64,000 bases of DNA from Limnohabitans planktonicus II-D5 (GCF_001270065.2 NZ_LFYT02000005.1:1-64000); one strand, 5' to 3'; counted from the stretch's first letter, positions 1-10,454 are shown. Notes: generated by a model from the sequence alone, not told the origin. Program-made: numbers and translations.

Positions 1-34
1 GCTGAAGTTTGAAATGCGCTGAACATGTCATCTC

Positions 35-60
35 GTAGGTCGGCACTCGAAGAGTCCGAC
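35..60 (+). repeat. REP palindrome, GTAG head, ACTC/GAGT type
   Basis: The tetranucleotide GTAG is followed by an imperfect palindrome: GTCGG, a bulged C, ACTC, loop GAA, GAGT, CCGAC. A GTAG head plus a bulged hairpin is the hallmark of REPs recognised by RAYT transposases in other proteobacteria. Sister copies lie at 19365, 20679, 20808, 20936 and 57461. Confidence 0.75.
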
Positions 61-85
61 GTTATTGGTTTCGGCACAGGCCCCT

Positions 86-111
86 GTCGGGGTCTTCGAC
101 CGCCGACCTAC
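86..111 (-). repeat. REP palindrome, GTAG head, GGTC/GACC type
   Basis: Read on the minus strand this is GTAG followed by GTCGG, CGGTC, loop GAA, GACC, CCGAC. It is the second REP subtype and faces the copy at 35-60, giving a BIME-like head-to-head pair. The same subtype occurs at 20727, 20855 and 57421. Confidence 0.7.
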
Positions 112-185
112 AACAGCTTTGCGCATTGAAAACTTCACAGGGCCGAATCAATAGTTTAAAAGGCCAAATCCCTATACTTGCGACC

Positions 186-818
186 ATGAACATCGCCGAC
201 CTGCGCAAGAGCTACGAAAAAGCCGAGCTCAACGAAAACGCCTCCCATGCGGACCCACTCCAGCAATTTGAGCAATGGCTGCAAGAAGCCATCGCTGCCG
301 AAGTGCCCGAGCCCAACGCCATGACCTTGGCCACCGTCGCCAGCAACCTGCGCCCCAGCACGCGGGTGGTGCTGATCAAGGGCTACGACGCGCGCGGCAT
401 CGTCTGGTACACCAACTACGCCAGCCAAAAAGGCCAGGAACTGGCAGGCAACCCCTTTGCCGCGCTGCAGTTTCACTGGGTTGAACTCGAACGCGTGGTG
501 CGCATCGAGGGCCGGGTGGAAAAAGTCAGCGATGAAGAAAGCGACGCTTACTTCCACAGCCGCCCACTCGATTCGCGCATTGGCGCTTGGGCATCACCCC
601 AAAGCCAGGTGATCGAGGGCCGCACAGTACTGGTGACCAACGCCGCCAAATACGCAGCGCAGTTCATGCTCAACCCGCCACGCCCGCCGCACTGGGGCGG
701 CTACCGCCTGGTGCCCGACCAGTGGCAATTCTGGCAAGGCCGCAAAAGCCGCCTGCACGACCGGCTGCGCTACACGCAAGAGGGCGATCAGTGGTTGCGC
801 GAGCGGCTGGCACCTTAG
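186..818 (+). CDS. pdxH: Pyridoxamine 5'-phosphate oxidase
   Basis: FMN enzyme that oxidises pyridoxine or pyridoxamine 5'-phosphate to pyridoxal phosphate, the last step of B6 salvage in the cytosol. The product is 210 residues, normal for PdxH. It carries the FMN-binding stretch [11 protein letters not shown] and the C-terminal signature [17 protein letters not shown], and ends RLAP as PdxH proteins do. The frame is open from a TTG at 126, but that would begin inside the repeat element. The ATG at 186 gives the canonical N-terminus ([12 protein letters not shown]). Its stop lies 27 bp from the convergent LacI gene. Its product cofactor would also serve the PLP enzyme at 10524. Confidence 0.95.
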   Translation: MNIADLRKSYEKAELNENASHADPLQQFEQWLQEAIAAEVPEPNAMTLATVASNLRPSTRVVLIKGYDARGIVWYTNYASQKGQELAGNPFAALQFHWVELERVVRIEGRVEKVSDEESDAYFHSRPLDSRIGAWASPQSQVIEGRTVLVTNAAKYAAQFMLNPPRPPHWGGYRLVPDQWQFWQGRKSRLHDRLRYTQEGDQWLRERLAP

Positions 819-845
819 GCGGCCTTTAACAAATGCACAAGGCGT

Positions 846-1880
846 TCACCGGCCTGACCGGGACATGACGCGCGTTTTTCGCGGTGCCGCTGTGCTGCCG
901 CGAATCACCAACTCAAATGGCAACAGCGATTGCGCGGCAACAACTTCACCTGAAATTGCAGACAACATGGATTTGGCCGCCATCCGACCCAGGTCTTGCG
1001 TCGGCAAACTCACGGTCGTCAGTCCGGGGTTGATCGCTTGAGCAATCTCAAGGTTATCGATGCCACATATCGACAAATCAACGGGAACATTCAGACCCAT
1101 GCGCTGAGCTTCCAGCAATGCGCCCACGGCCAGCAGGTCATTGCCGCAAAAAATGGCAGTAGGTTTCTGCCGTGCACTCATCAGCTTCAGCAAACCCAAA
1201 CGCCCCCCCTCCAGGTTGAAAGCCTGCTCTGTGACCCACTCGTTCGGCAACGAGAGCCCTGCCTGAGTGAGTGACTTGCGCACACCCTCTATGCGGCTGC
1301 GTGCCCGATCGTTGTGGGTGGTAAATCCTGAGATCACACCTATGCGGCGATGCCCGAGTTCCAGCAAATGCGCTGCAGCCATTCGAGCCGCACCCTCGTT
1401 ATCAAAACCCAGCGAGGGTAGACGCGGATCACATGACCAAGTCAGCAAGGTTGGCTTGCGCCAGTCGCTCAAAGCCTTCCAAAGGCGAGGCGCATGGTCG
1501 GTTCCAACCAAAACCAAAGAATCCACGCCGCGTTGCTGCAGTGCACGCACCAATTCAAACTCGGTGACAGGGTCGTATTCATGGCTGGCCACCAACAACT
1601 GATAGCCCGCCTGTGCCAGCGTTGTCTGCATCGCCTGCGTACTGCGGGCAAAAATGGCGTGATCCAGTGTTGGAATGACACATCCCACTGTGTGCGTGCG
1701 GCCAGATGCCAGCGCCCGGGCAGCAGCATCAGGTTGGTAATCCAGTTGCCTGACCGCCGCCATCACTTGTTCTTGAGTGCGGGTACTGACCACATCGGGT
1801 CTGCTGAGCACGCGTGAAACGGTCGCGGTAGAAACGCCCGCCAAACGTGCGACTTCCTCAATGGTGATGCGGTGTTTCAT
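846..1880 (-). CDS. LacI-family transcriptional regulator
   Basis: A 344-residue repressor-type protein. Residues 3-25 form the LacI helix-turn-helix (ITIEEVARLAGVSTATVSRV), followed by a periplasmic-binding-protein-like effector domain (VGCVIPTLDHAIFARS, then GHRRIGVISG and IFCGNDLLAVG). The frame is open further upstream, but the ATG at 1880 starts the canonical MKHRITIEEVA. It is divergent from the ABC transporter genes, and two AAGCGCTT operators lie between them, so it probably represses that operon and perhaps itself. The inducer is unknown; by context it would be a sulfonate or a downstream intermediate. Confidence 0.9.
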   Translation of the reverse strand: MKHRITIEEVARLAGVSTATVSRVLSRPDVVSTRTQEQVMAAVRQLDYQPDAAARALASGRTHTVGCVIPTLDHAIFARSTQAMQTTLAQAGYQLLVASHEYDPVTEFELVRALQQRGVDSLVLVGTDHAPRLWKALSDWRKPTLLTWSCDPRLPSLGFDNEGAARMAAAHLLELGHRRIGVISGFTTHNDRARSRIEGVRKSLTQAGLSLPNEWVTEQAFNLEGGRLGLLKLMSARQKPTAIFCGNDLLAVGALLEAQRMGLNVPVDLSICGIDNLEIAQAINPGLTTVSLPTQDLGRMAAKSMLSAISGEVVAAQSLLPFELVIRGSTAAPRKTRVMSRSGR

Positions 1881-1917
1881 GGAAATAGCATGCCATAAGA
1901 AACCATCAAGGCCGCCA

Positions 1918-1938
1918 AAAATGTAAGCGCTTTCCAAA
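1918..1938. promoter_or_regulatory. LacI-type operator O1
   Basis: TGTAAGCGCTTTCCA centred on AAGCGCTT (1925-1932). It matches the AAGCGCTT core seen in GalR/LacI-family sites and lies just upstream of the lacI-like start at 1880. Confidence 0.65.
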
Positions 1939-1988
1939 TAAAAGTTCAGTGTTTTCCCTTGCTTATGAGCAAATTCGGGTTTTCGTGA

Positions 1989-2017
1989 TTGACAACGGGT
2001 GGTAACAAAATCAAAGT
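1989..2017 (+). promoter_or_regulatory. Candidate promoter of the ABC operon
   Basis: TTGACA at 1989-1994, then a 17-bp spacer to a weak -10 (CAAAGT, 2012-2017). The -35 is perfect and the -10 poor, as in an operon that needs control. Operator O2 begins at 2021, on the expected transcription start. Confidence 0.4.
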
Positions 2018-2018
2018 C

Positions 2019-2040
2019 CTTGCAAGCGCTTACATTTTGG
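2019..2040. promoter_or_regulatory. LacI-type operator O2
   Basis: TTGCAAGCGCTTACATTTT with core AAGCGCTT at 2024-2031. Together with O1 it makes a pair in inverted orientation, TGTAAGCGCTT and AAGCGCTTACA, whose centres are 99 bp apart. It sits between the TTGACA box and the start of the first permease gene. Confidence 0.65.
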
Positions 2041-2072
2041 AAGTTATTTCCGCATGACCGCTGAAAGGACGC

Positions 2073-2873
2073 ATGGTGGGATTGACCCAACGAAAAAATC
2101 ACCGTCGCAGCGTTGTCGGGATCGCCACGATCGTGCTGCTTCTGATCATTTGGTACTTGGCCACCACGGTCACCGGATGGATCAACCCATCACGATTTCC
2201 GCGCCCGGATGAAGTGCTGAGTGCGTTCACCTTCATTCAGACAGAAGGCTATGGCAACGGCAAGTTGCACCAGCACGTGCTTCACAGTTTGAAACTCGTG
2301 GCCATGGGGTTTGCCGTCGCAGTTGGCGTCGGTGTCCCGCTGGGCTTGCTGATGGGCTATTCACGCCGCGCTGAAGCGCTGATCAATCCCGCATTTTTGC
2401 TGCTGCGCCCCATCCCCCCTTTGGCGTGGATTCCTTTGGCCATTGTTTGGCTGGGCCTGGAAGATGGCTCCAAGATTCTGGTTATTTTTGTCGCTGCTTT
2501 TGTGCCATCTGTCATCAACAGCTATACGGGTGTTCGCAACATCGAAACACCCGTGATGGAGGCCGCCAGCATGCTGGGCATCAAAGGCTGGCGCATGGTG
2601 ACCGAGGTGCTGCTCCCCGGTGCCATGCCCATGATTTTCACTGGCCTGAGACTTTCACTGCAGGCCAGTTGGACAACGCTGGTCGCGGCTGAACTGATCG
2701 GTGCGCTGTATGGCCTTGGGAGCATTCTGAACCAGGCCGCTCAAGACATTTTCCCGGCCATGATTTTGGTGGCCATGGCCTTTGTGGGCATCTGCGGTGC
2801 CTCCACAACATGGCTGCTGGGTGTTCTGGAGAACCACGCTATGCCTTGGCGCAAAGGAAGGGTGGCCACATGA
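2073..2873 (+). CDS. ABC transporter permease, TauC/SsuC family
   Basis: Inner-membrane subunit of a nitrate/sulfonate/taurine-type importer, 266 residues. It has several hydrophobic segments and the cytoplasmic EAA loop that docks the ATPase (EAASMLGIKGWRMVTEVLLP, about residues 164-183). The ATG at 2073 follows a GAAAGGA ribosome site. Its stop overlaps the start of a second permease by four bases (ATGA), so the two are probably co-translated and form a heterodimeric channel. The family imports alkanesulfonates, taurine or similar anions; the downstream catabolic genes point to a C3 sulfonate. Confidence 0.88.
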   Translation: MVGLTQRKNHRRSVVGIATIVLLLIIWYLATTVTGWINPSRFPRPDEVLSAFTFIQTEGYGNGKLHQHVLHSLKLVAMGFAVAVGVGVPLGLLMGYSRRAEALINPAFLLLRPIPPLAWIPLAIVWLGLEDGSKILVIFVAAFVPSVINSYTGVRNIETPVMEAASMLGIKGWRMVTEVLLPGAMPMIFTGLRLSLQASWTTLVAAELIGALYGLGSILNQAAQDIFPAMILVAMAFVGICGASTTWLLGVLENHAMPWRKGRVAT

Positions 2874-3649
2874 AAAAAGCGCTGAGTCGACAGCATTTTT
2901 GGAGCTTGACCGTCACGGGCACGGTGGCATTCTTTGCCTTCTGGTATTTGGCCAGGGCCTTGCACTTTTCACCGCCTCAATTTTTGCCGATGCCGCATGA
3001 GGTTTTGTTCAAGCTGATCGAACTGATGGACAAACCATTTGCCGGTGCCACGCTGCCAGAGCACATGGCCGCCAGTTTGAAGCGATTTGGCATGGGCTTT
3101 GGATTGGCTGCACTGGTGGGTATTCCTTTGGGTTTGTCCATGGGCTGGTTTCGGATGCTGGACGATGTCATCACCCCCATTTTTGATGGCGTGCGATTCA
3201 TCGCGCCCGTGGCTTGGGTGCCATTTGCAGCGCTCTGGTTTGGCACCGGCATCGGTGGCCCCACATTGATCATCTTTGCTGGCGCATTCCCGCCCTGCTT
3301 GATCAATGCTTATCGCGGCGCACGCAATGTTGAAGTTCGATTCCTGGAAGCGGCGAGCATGCTCGGGGCAGGCAGTTTCAAAACCATCACAGAAGTACTT
3401 TTCCCGGCTGCCGTGCCGTCCATCATTGCAGGCCTGCGCATTGGCGCAGGACTGGGATGGCTGTCTCTCGTGGGGGCTGAGCTGATCGTGGCCAGCAGCG
3501 GAATGGGCAATTTGATTGTGCGCGCACAAAGTGCTTTGGCCACGGACACCGTGATGGTGGGAATGATTGCCATCGGTGCCATTGGCGTCGTGATCGACAT
3601 CCTGATTCGTCGCTTGGAAAAGCTCCTGCTCAAACACAGGAATGCTTGA
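2870..3649 (+). CDS. ABC transporter permease, TauC/SsuC family (second subunit)
   Basis: A 259-residue partner of the preceding permease, with its own EAA loop (EAASMLGAGSFKTITEVLFP) and comparable membrane segments. The ATG at 2870 overlaps the upstream stop and is preceded by AAAGGAAG. Two different permease subunits in one TauABC-like operon are less usual than a single homodimeric TauC, so this transporter is probably heterodimeric. A start further upstream (2810) is open but would overlap the first permease by over 60 bases. Confidence 0.87.
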   Translation: MKKALSRQHFWSLTVTGTVAFFAFWYLARALHFSPPQFLPMPHEVLFKLIELMDKPFAGATLPEHMAASLKRFGMGFGLAALVGIPLGLSMGWFRMLDDVITPIFDGVRFIAPVAWVPFAALWFGTGIGGPTLIIFAGAFPPCLINAYRGARNVEVRFLEAASMLGAGSFKTITEVLFPAAVPSIIAGLRIGAGLGWLSLVGAELIVASSGMGNLIVRAQSALATDTVMVGMIAIGAIGVVIDILIRRLEKLLLKHRNA

Positions 3650-3675
3650 GAAGTCTTTTTACAGAAACAACTTAC

Positions 3676-4473
3676 ATGGCCACTATCCAGTTCACCGATG
3701 TCAGCCGCGTTTTTGAGCGCGACGGCAAGGACTTTCTCATCCTAGACAAGATCAACCTCACGGTGCAAGACGAAGAATTCGTGGCCATCGTCGGCCCATC
3801 GGGTTGCGGCAAGACAACTTGCATGCGCATGGCCGCAGGCCTCGAATTTCCAAGCACTGGCAGCGTGAAGGTCAACGATGTTCAGGTAGCAGGACCAGGC
3901 CCTGACCGTGCGGTTGTTTTTCAGCAGTTTGCCCTTTTCCCCTGGAAAACGGTTCATGACAACATCGACTTTGGTTTGCGCAGCAAAGGCCTTGCCAAAG
4001 AGGAAAGAGAAAGTCTGATCACCCATTACATCGCGTTGATGAACCTGAAAGGTTACGAAAGCGCCTACCCGCATCAACTGTCTGGCGGCATGCAACAACG
4101 CGTTGCCATTGCCAGGGCTTATGCGCTGAACCCTCAAGTGCTGCTGATGGATGAGCCTTTTGGTGCGCTCGATGCACAGACCCGCGTGGTCATGCAAGAG
4201 GAGCTGGTCAAGTTGGCTCGCAAAAATCCGCGCACCGTGCTCTTCATCACCCACGCGGTCGAAGAAGCGGTGTACCTGGCCGATCGCGTGGTGGTCATGA
4301 CCAGCCGCCCAGGAAAAATCAAGGAAATTCTGGATGTGAAGTCCGTTCGCGAAGCCGAGCAATGGGACCGCAACAGCAAGATCGAAGACGTGATGGACCT
4401 GGAAAGCTTTGTCCATTTGCGTACCCGAATCTGGAAGTCTTTGCGTGAAGAGCACGCGGGCACGGATCATTGA
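3676..4473 (+). CDS. ABC transporter ATP-binding protein, TauB/SsuB family
   Basis: Cytoplasmic ATPase of the importer, 265 residues. Visible motifs are Walker A GPSGCGKTT, signature LSGGMQQR, Walker B VLLMDEPFGALD and the switch histidine in ITHAVEEA. TauB/SsuB hallmarks such as VVFQQFALFPWKTV are present. The ATG at 3676 gives the usual N-terminus. A TTG at 3646, overlapping the permease stop, is an alternative and has a nearby CAGGA. It follows the two permease genes and precedes the binding protein, completing the operon. Confidence 0.9.
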   Translation: MATIQFTDVSRVFERDGKDFLILDKINLTVQDEEFVAIVGPSGCGKTTCMRMAAGLEFPSTGSVKVNDVQVAGPGPDRAVVFQQFALFPWKTVHDNIDFGLRSKGLAKEERESLITHYIALMNLKGYESAYPHQLSGGMQQRVAIARAYALNPQVLLMDEPFGALDAQTRVVMQEELVKLARKNPRTVLFITHAVEEAVYLADRVVVMTSRPGKIKEILDVKSVREAEQWDRNSKIEDVMDLESFVHLRTRIWKSLREEHAGTDH

Positions 4474-4502
4474 AGCAACCACCAACTGAAGGAGACCTCG
4501 AC

Positions 4503-5558
4503 ATGAAAAAACTCGCAGCAGCCGCCATGGGTATCAGCCTTGTTCTGGGCTTGTCCAGCGCAGCGCACGCTCAAGCGCTGACCCCCATCAAGATCAGCTA
4601 CCAACCCTCCCTTTACTGGGCCTTGCCTTTTCACATTGCCACTGAAAAAGGCTGGTGGAAAGATGTGGGTTTGGCGCCCGAGTTTTCGACATTCCCGGCT
4701 GGTGTTCCTCAAATCGCAGCTTCAGCCGCAGGATCTTGGGATGTAGGCGGCACAGGCTCGGTGCCAGCCGTGTTGGGACATGTTCGTTTCGGCATCAAAA
4801 CCATCGGCGTCACGAACGACGAATCGGCAGCCAATGGCCTGGTGGGCAGCAGCAAAGCCGCCGCTGATTTCGCCAAAGACCCCGCAGGCGCTTTGCGTGG
4901 CAAGACCATCACCTTGACTCAAAACTCAACGGCTGACTTCGCTGTGCAGGCTTGCTTGAAAAAGTACGGCCTCAAAAAATCCGATGTGGTGATGAAAAAC
5001 ATGGGTCAAGCTGAAATCATTTCGGCACTGTCCTCCAACAATTCTGACTTGGCGGGCATGTGGGCTCCCAACACCTACACGGTGGAAGAAAAAGCTGGCG
5101 CGAAGATGCTGTGCAGCGGCAAGGACAGTGGCGCCATCGTGCCCGGCGCTTTGATCGCACGGGGTGACTATGCCAAGCAAAACCCACAAAACGTCGCCAA
5201 ATTCCTGGCGGTCTACTTGCGCGCCTGGAGCTGGATGAGCGTGAACCGGCCCGAAGCCATCCGCATGATGAAAGACTTTTATGCCAAGGGTGGTGTCAGC
5301 ATCAGCGATGCGGCCATGAACAAAGAGTTTGACACCCGCCCCACCTTCACCCTGGCGCAACAACTCAAAAACATGGAGCGCACAGGCGGCGCTGCTAACT
5401 CGAAGATGGATGGCTGGTTCACCGAACTGTCTGGCTTCATGCGTGAAACAGGTGCAGTTCAACAAGTTCCAGCCGTGGCTGACTTCGTGACCGACGAATA
5501 CTTGAAATTGGTTCAGGCAGACGCCAAGCTGCGCGACATGGCCAACTCAACCAAGTAA
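4503..5558 (+). CDS. ABC transporter substrate-binding protein, SsuA/TauA (NMT1) type
   Basis: Periplasmic binding protein, 351 residues, with a clear Sec signal peptide (MKKLAAAAMGISLVLGLSSA, cleavage after AHA near residue 23). The mature part begins with the SsuA-like pattern IKISYQPSLYWALPFHIATE and later has GKTITLTQNSTADFAVQ. A strong GAAGGAGA lies seven bases before the ATG at 4503. It is the fourth gene of the importer operon. The family binds sulfonates, taurine, nitrate or pyrimidine precursors; the ligand cannot be read from sequence, but the context suggests dihydroxypropanesulfonate or sulfolactate. Confidence 0.88.
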   Translation: MKKLAAAAMGISLVLGLSSAAHAQALTPIKISYQPSLYWALPFHIATEKGWWKDVGLAPEFSTFPAGVPQIAASAAGSWDVGGTGSVPAVLGHVRFGIKTIGVTNDESAANGLVGSSKAAADFAKDPAGALRGKTITLTQNSTADFAVQACLKKYGLKKSDVVMKNMGQAEIISALSSNNSDLAGMWAPNTYTVEEKAGAKMLCSGKDSGAIVPGALIARGDYAKQNPQNVAKFLAVYLRAWSWMSVNRPEAIRMMKDFYAKGGVSISDAAMNKEFDTRPTFTLAQQLKNMERTGGAANSKMDGWFTELSGFMRETGAVQQVPAVADFVTDEYLKLVQADAKLRDMANSTK

Positions 5559-5567
5559 TTCATCGCC

Positions 5568-5604
5568 ACTGGGACACCATGCATCCAACATGGGTCCCAG
5601 TTTG
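5568..5604 (+). terminator. Stem-loop after the ABC operon
   Basis: ACTGGGAC, A, CCATG pairs with CATGG, GTCCCAGT (5568-5581 with 5589-5601), a 13-bp stem with one bulged A, followed by TTTGTCTCG. It may terminate or attenuate transcription between the transporter genes and the hpsN-like gene, setting different levels for uptake and catabolism. The short T-run makes full termination uncertain. Confidence 0.55.
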
Positions 5605-5668
5605 TCTCGATCTTCAATAACCATGCACTTCAGATGACGTGCATGGGAAGTCGTTTGCCTAGATTTGA

Positions 5669-7009
<1,341 letters not shown>

Positions 7010-7072
7010 TCGTCTTGCCGCGCCCAACAAAATCCAATAGCACCAATCCAACCTCAAGCAGGAGACATGAAT

Positions 7073-8047
7073 ATGTTGACACGCACACTTCGCTGCAGCC
7101 TTCTCGCCATGTCAATGATGCTGTTGGAGTCTGCCGCCATGGCGCAGACTTTCCCAGCCAAGCCGGTCACAATCGTGGTGCCGTTTCCCGCGGGGGGAGC
7201 CCTCGATATGGTCGCCCGCACATTGTCCGAGCAAATGCGCAAAGACCTGGGGCAAGCGGTGATCGTCGAGAACCGGGCCGGTGCAGGAGGTACGGTGGGA
7301 AGTGCCACCGTTGCCCGCGCGACGCCTGACGGTTACACGATTTTGTTGGGGTCGGTGGCGACCCATGCCTTGGCAGCTGGCCTGTATCCTAAGTTGCCTT
7401 ACGACCCGATCAACGATTTTGTGCCCATCACTCAGCTCACCAGCAGCCCCTTGGTGCTGACGGTGCCGCCTCAAGTCAAAGCCAAGAATGTTGCGGAACT
7501 GGTGTCGGCAGCCAAGGCGGCTCCGGGCACTCTTAACTACGGCTCCACCGGCAACGGGACGGCATTGCACATCGCGGGCGAAGTATTTCGGGCCGTTGCA
7601 AAAATCGATGTCGTGCATGTGCCCTATAAGGGCGGGGCTCAGGCCAGCACCGCTTTGCTGACCGGTGAGATCAACTTCATCCTCGCCAACCCCCAACTGG
7701 TGGTGGCGATCATCAAGTCAGATAAAGCGCGAGCGCTGGCGGTCACGGGTAAAACGCGGTTGGCTGCATTGCCTGATGTGCCCACTTTCAATGAAGCGGG
7801 CGTTCCGGGTGTCAACATCACCACTTGGTTTGGTCTATGGGCACCAAAGAACACCCCTTCAGAAGTGGTTGAGCGGTTGAATACCTCGGCCCGCAGGGCC
7901 TTGGCCACGCCCGAAGTCACCCAGCAGCTTGCGACACAAGGTGACGTGGCGGTAGGTAGCACATCGAAAGACTTTTCCGAATTTGTGCGGGCCGAGCATC
8001 GGTATTGGGTGCCATTTGTGCAAGCAGCGGGCATCAAAATCGACTGA
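7073..8047 (+). CDS. TctC/Bug-family periplasmic receptor
   Basis: A solute-binding protein of the tripartite tricarboxylate (TTT) family, about 324 residues. It has a signal peptide ending SAAMAQ and the Bug pattern FPAKPVTIVVPFPAGGALD, then RAGAGGTVG and NYGSTGNGTALH. An ATG at 7067 is also possible, but GGAG at 7061-7064 is only two bases from it and eight from 7073. No TctA/TctB membrane genes are present, as is common for the very numerous Bug proteins of Burkholderiales. It could use a TTT channel encoded elsewhere or sense an organic anion. The ligand is unknown; sulfolactate or sulfopropanediol would fit the neighbourhood. Confidence 0.85.
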   Translation: MLTRTLRCSLLAMSMMLLESAAMAQTFPAKPVTIVVPFPAGGALDMVARTLSEQMRKDLGQAVIVENRAGAGGTVGSATVARATPDGYTILLGSVATHALAAGLYPKLPYDPINDFVPITQLTSSPLVLTVPPQVKAKNVAELVSAAKAAPGTLNYGSTGNGTALHIAGEVFRAVAKIDVVHVPYKGGAQASTALLTGEINFILANPQLVVAIIKSDKARALAVTGKTRLAALPDVPTFNEAGVPGVNITTWFGLWAPKNTPSEVVERLNTSARRALATPEVTQQLATQGDVAVGSTSKDFSEFVRAEHRYWVPFVQAAGIKID

Positions 8048-8073
8048 TCGCTTGTTCGCCATAGAACTCCAAA

Positions 8074-9693
8074 ATGAAAAAACCTAACATCCTTGTCATT
8101 CAGGCTGATCAACTGACTGCAAAGGTACTGCCCATGTACGGTGGTCCAGCGCTGGTCACGCCCCATATGAACCGCCTCGCCGAGCAAGGCGTGACTTTTC
8201 TGAACGCCTATTCGAACAACCCAGTGTGCGCCCCTTCGCGCGCAGCCATGCTCACAGGTCGTCTGTCCTCCAAGGTCGGGTGTTACGACAACGCAGCCGA
8301 CTTTCCATCGTCCACTTTGACACTGGCACACTACCTGCGGCATCAAGGGTATCGGACTTGTCTGTCGGGGAAAATGCACTTTGTGGGTTCCGAGCAGCTC
8401 CACGGTTTCGAAGAGCGGGTGACCACTGACATCTATCCCTCGGACTTTGGGTGGACTGCAGATTGGTCCCAAGTCAAACAGCCTTATTCACCCTCTCGCA
8501 TGAGTTTGCGCTCTGTGGTTGAGGCCGGTTTGTGCGAACGCAATTTGCAAATCGATTACGACGAAGAAGTGGCTTACCGAGCTGAACAGTGGCTTTATGA
8601 CCGCGCTCGCAGCCCAGATGAGCGGCCCTTCCTGTTGTGGGCCTCGTTCACACACCCACATAACCCCTTCATCACCACCCGCCCATTCTGGGATCTATAC
8701 GACCACGACAAGATCGCCATGCCTTCCGTTGGGTATATTCCCATGGCGCAGCGCGATCCGTGGTCCAAACGCTACGCCTACACGATCAGGGCTGATGAAC
8801 ACGACATCACAGAGGAGCAGGTGCGAGTGGCCCGGCATGCGTACTTCGCCATGACGTCCTATTTTGATGCGCAGGTCGGACGCTTGCTTGGCGTGCTAGA
8901 GCGCACAGGTGCACAAGAAAACACTTTCGTCTTCATTGTCTCCGACCACGGGGAAATGCTGGGCGAGCGAGGTTCGTGGTTCAAATTCCAACCTTTTGAA
9001 GGGTCAGTGCGTGTCCCCATGATCGCTGCAGGCCCCGGACTCAAAAAAGGGCTTGTGGAAGAGCGCGGCGTGTCCCTGATGGACCTGTTGCCTACTTTCA
9101 ATGATCTGGTGTCCAATGGTCAACCAGTTGCAGCCTTGGACCCATTGGATGGCATCAGTCTGGCAGGCATGCTGCATGGCGAGGATCGCACCCGCGGTGA
9201 CCATGTGTTGATGGAGTTTCTGGGTGAAGGCGTTTTAGCACCGGCCTGCATCGTTCGGCAAGACGGCCACAAATACGTACATTGCCGCAACGACCCACCC
9301 ATGCTGTTCAACTTGCAGAACGACCCGGATGAACTGGTCAATTTGGCTGGGAATCCGATGCATGCCGCTGTCGAGGCTCGCATGCAAGCACAGGTCCATC
9401 AACATTGGAACTACGACGAACTGGAAAAAACCATCATCCAGTCACAGCAGCGCAGACTGTTTGCCCAAGCGTCTTTGTTGCAGGGAAACTGGACGTCTTG
9501 GGACTTCGAACCCCCAGCGAACGCTGCGCGGAAATACGTGCGCGGTGCGGTTGACCCCAATACCACTGCCACCAAGGCGCGGATGCGATTGCCCTTCGTC
9601 GCCGCCTACCCGCCAGATCATCCACGTGACCCGATCGCCGACCTTCAACTCGAACCCTCAGATCCAGGTCGGTCGGGGAAGCCACAACCATGA
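8074..9693 (+). CDS. Sulfatase, choline-sulfatase (BetC) family
   Basis: A 539-residue cytoplasmic type I sulfatase without signal peptide. Asp12 and Gln13 begin the metal site, and Cys52 in VCAPSRA is the CxPSR cysteine that becomes formylglycine. [15 protein letters not shown] supplies later metal and catalytic residues. The C-terminal part ([12 protein letters not shown], then WDFEPP) resembles the choline-sulfatase-specific tail. BetC hydrolyses choline-O-sulfate, but no betA/betB genes are nearby. In this sulfonate cluster its substrate may be another small sulfate ester. The stop overlaps the next gene's ATG (ATGA), so it is translationally coupled to the SDR. Confidence 0.8.
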   Translation: MKKPNILVIQADQLTAKVLPMYGGPALVTPHMNRLAEQGVTFLNAYSNNPVCAPSRAAMLTGRLSSKVGCYDNAADFPSSTLTLAHYLRHQGYRTCLSGKMHFVGSEQLHGFEERVTTDIYPSDFGWTADWSQVKQPYSPSRMSLRSVVEAGLCERNLQIDYDEEVAYRAEQWLYDRARSPDERPFLLWASFTHPHNPFITTRPFWDLYDHDKIAMPSVGYIPMAQRDPWSKRYAYTIRADEHDITEEQVRVARHAYFAMTSYFDAQVGRLLGVLERTGAQENTFVFIVSDHGEMLGERGSWFKFQPFEGSVRVPMIAAGPGLKKGLVEERGVSLMDLLPTFNDLVSNGQPVAALDPLDGISLAGMLHGEDRTRGDHVLMEFLGEGVLAPACIVRQDGHKYVHCRNDPPMLFNLQNDPDELVNLAGNPMHAAVEARMQAQVHQHWNYDELEKTIIQSQQRRLFAQASLLQGNWTSWDFEPPANAARKYVRGAVDPNTTATKARMRLPFVAAYPPDHPRDPIADLQLEPSDPGRSGKPQP

Positions 9694-10454
9694 AACTCCT
9701 GAATCTTTTTGATTTGAACGGCAAGACAGCTCTGGTCACCGGCGGCAGCTCGGGCCTGGGCGAAGCCATGGCGCAGGCCCTCGGACTGGCGGGTGCGCGG
9801 GTGGTCTTGATGGCGCGACGCCCTGATGCACTGAACGATTCGGCCCAGAGGCTGGAAGCGCTGGGTATTTCGACAGCCACCGTGGTCTGCGACCTGAGCA
9901 CACCCGAGGCTGCCCAGCAAGGCGCGCGTGATGCGTTGGCGCTTGGGCCGGTGGACATTTTGGTCAACGCTGCGGGGGTCAACTTGCGCGAGCCCTTTGG
10001 GGAAATCACGCCCGCCAGTTGGCTGACCCAGATCCACTTGCACCTGAGCGCTCCTTTCTTTCTCACACAGGCACTGGCCCCTGCCATGAAGGAACACGGA
10101 TGGGGGCGCATCATCAACATCGCCAGCCTGCAAAGCCACCGGGCATTTGCCAACAGCGCGCCCTATGGCGCGGGCAAAGGCGGCATCGTTCAGCTGACAC
10201 GGGCCATAGCGCTCGAATGGGGACCCCATGGCATCACCTGCAACGCCATCGGTCCTGGGTTTTTTCCGACGGCGTTGACCGCGCCTGTCTTTGGCAACCC
10301 GGAGTTGGTTGCGCGGCATGCTGCACAAACCTGTTTGGGTCGAAATGGCGAGCTCACAGACATCCATGGCTTGACTGTTTTCTTGGCCAGCGATGCATCC
10401 AGCTACATCACGGGCCAAACCATCATGATTGACGGCGGCTATACCGCCAAGTAG
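9690..10454 (+). CDS. Short-chain dehydrogenase/reductase (candidate sulfopropanediol 2-dehydrogenase)
   Basis: A 254-residue classical SDR: cofactor motif [12 protein letters not shown] (residues 17-28), NAAG strand, catalytic Ser in NIASLQS, YGAGK as the YxxxK pair, and the terminal [10 protein letters not shown]. It is coupled by a 4-base overlap to the sulfatase gene. In the known dihydroxypropanesulfonate route two dehydrogenases, HpsO and HpsP, oxidise carbon 2 to interconvert the enantiomers. This SDR and the zinc dehydrogenase at 11876 are the natural candidates, though which matches which enzyme is not decided here. A role on a polyol or a ketone from the sulfatase product is the alternative. 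Confidence 0.8.
   Translation: MKLLNLFDLNGKTALVTGGSSGLGEAMAQALGLAGARVVLMARRPDALNDSAQRLEALGISTATVVCDLSTPEAAQQGARDALALGPVDILVNAAGVNLREPFGEITPASWLTQIHLHLSAPFFLTQALAPAMKEHGWGRIINIASLQSHRAFANSAPYGAGKGGIVQLTRAIALEWGPHGITCNAIGPGFFPTALTAPVFGNPELVARHAAQTCLGRNGELTDIHGLTVFLASDASSYITGQTIMIDGGYTAK

Larger units (their letters stand above)
1..152. repeat. MITE-like element, copy 1, enclosing two inverted REPs
   Basis: Near-terminal inverted repeats (TGAAGTTT at 3-10 and AAACTTCA at 130-137, extending imperfectly to AATG/CATT) enclose two GTAG-type REP palindromes in opposite orientation, at 35-60 and 86-111. The same arrangement with the same outer ends recurs in direct orientation at 19331-19520. The inner spacer differs in length between the copies while the ends are conserved. 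It lies just upstream of pdxH. Any part left of position 1 cannot be seen. Confidence 0.7.

Noticed and set aside
126..185. N-terminal extension of PdxH from a TTG at 126
   Set aside because: It would start within the repeat element; the ATG at 186 gives the family N-terminus.
1881..2102. N-terminal extension of the LacI regulator
   Set aside because: It would cross both operators; MKHRITIEEVA at 1880 is the canonical start.
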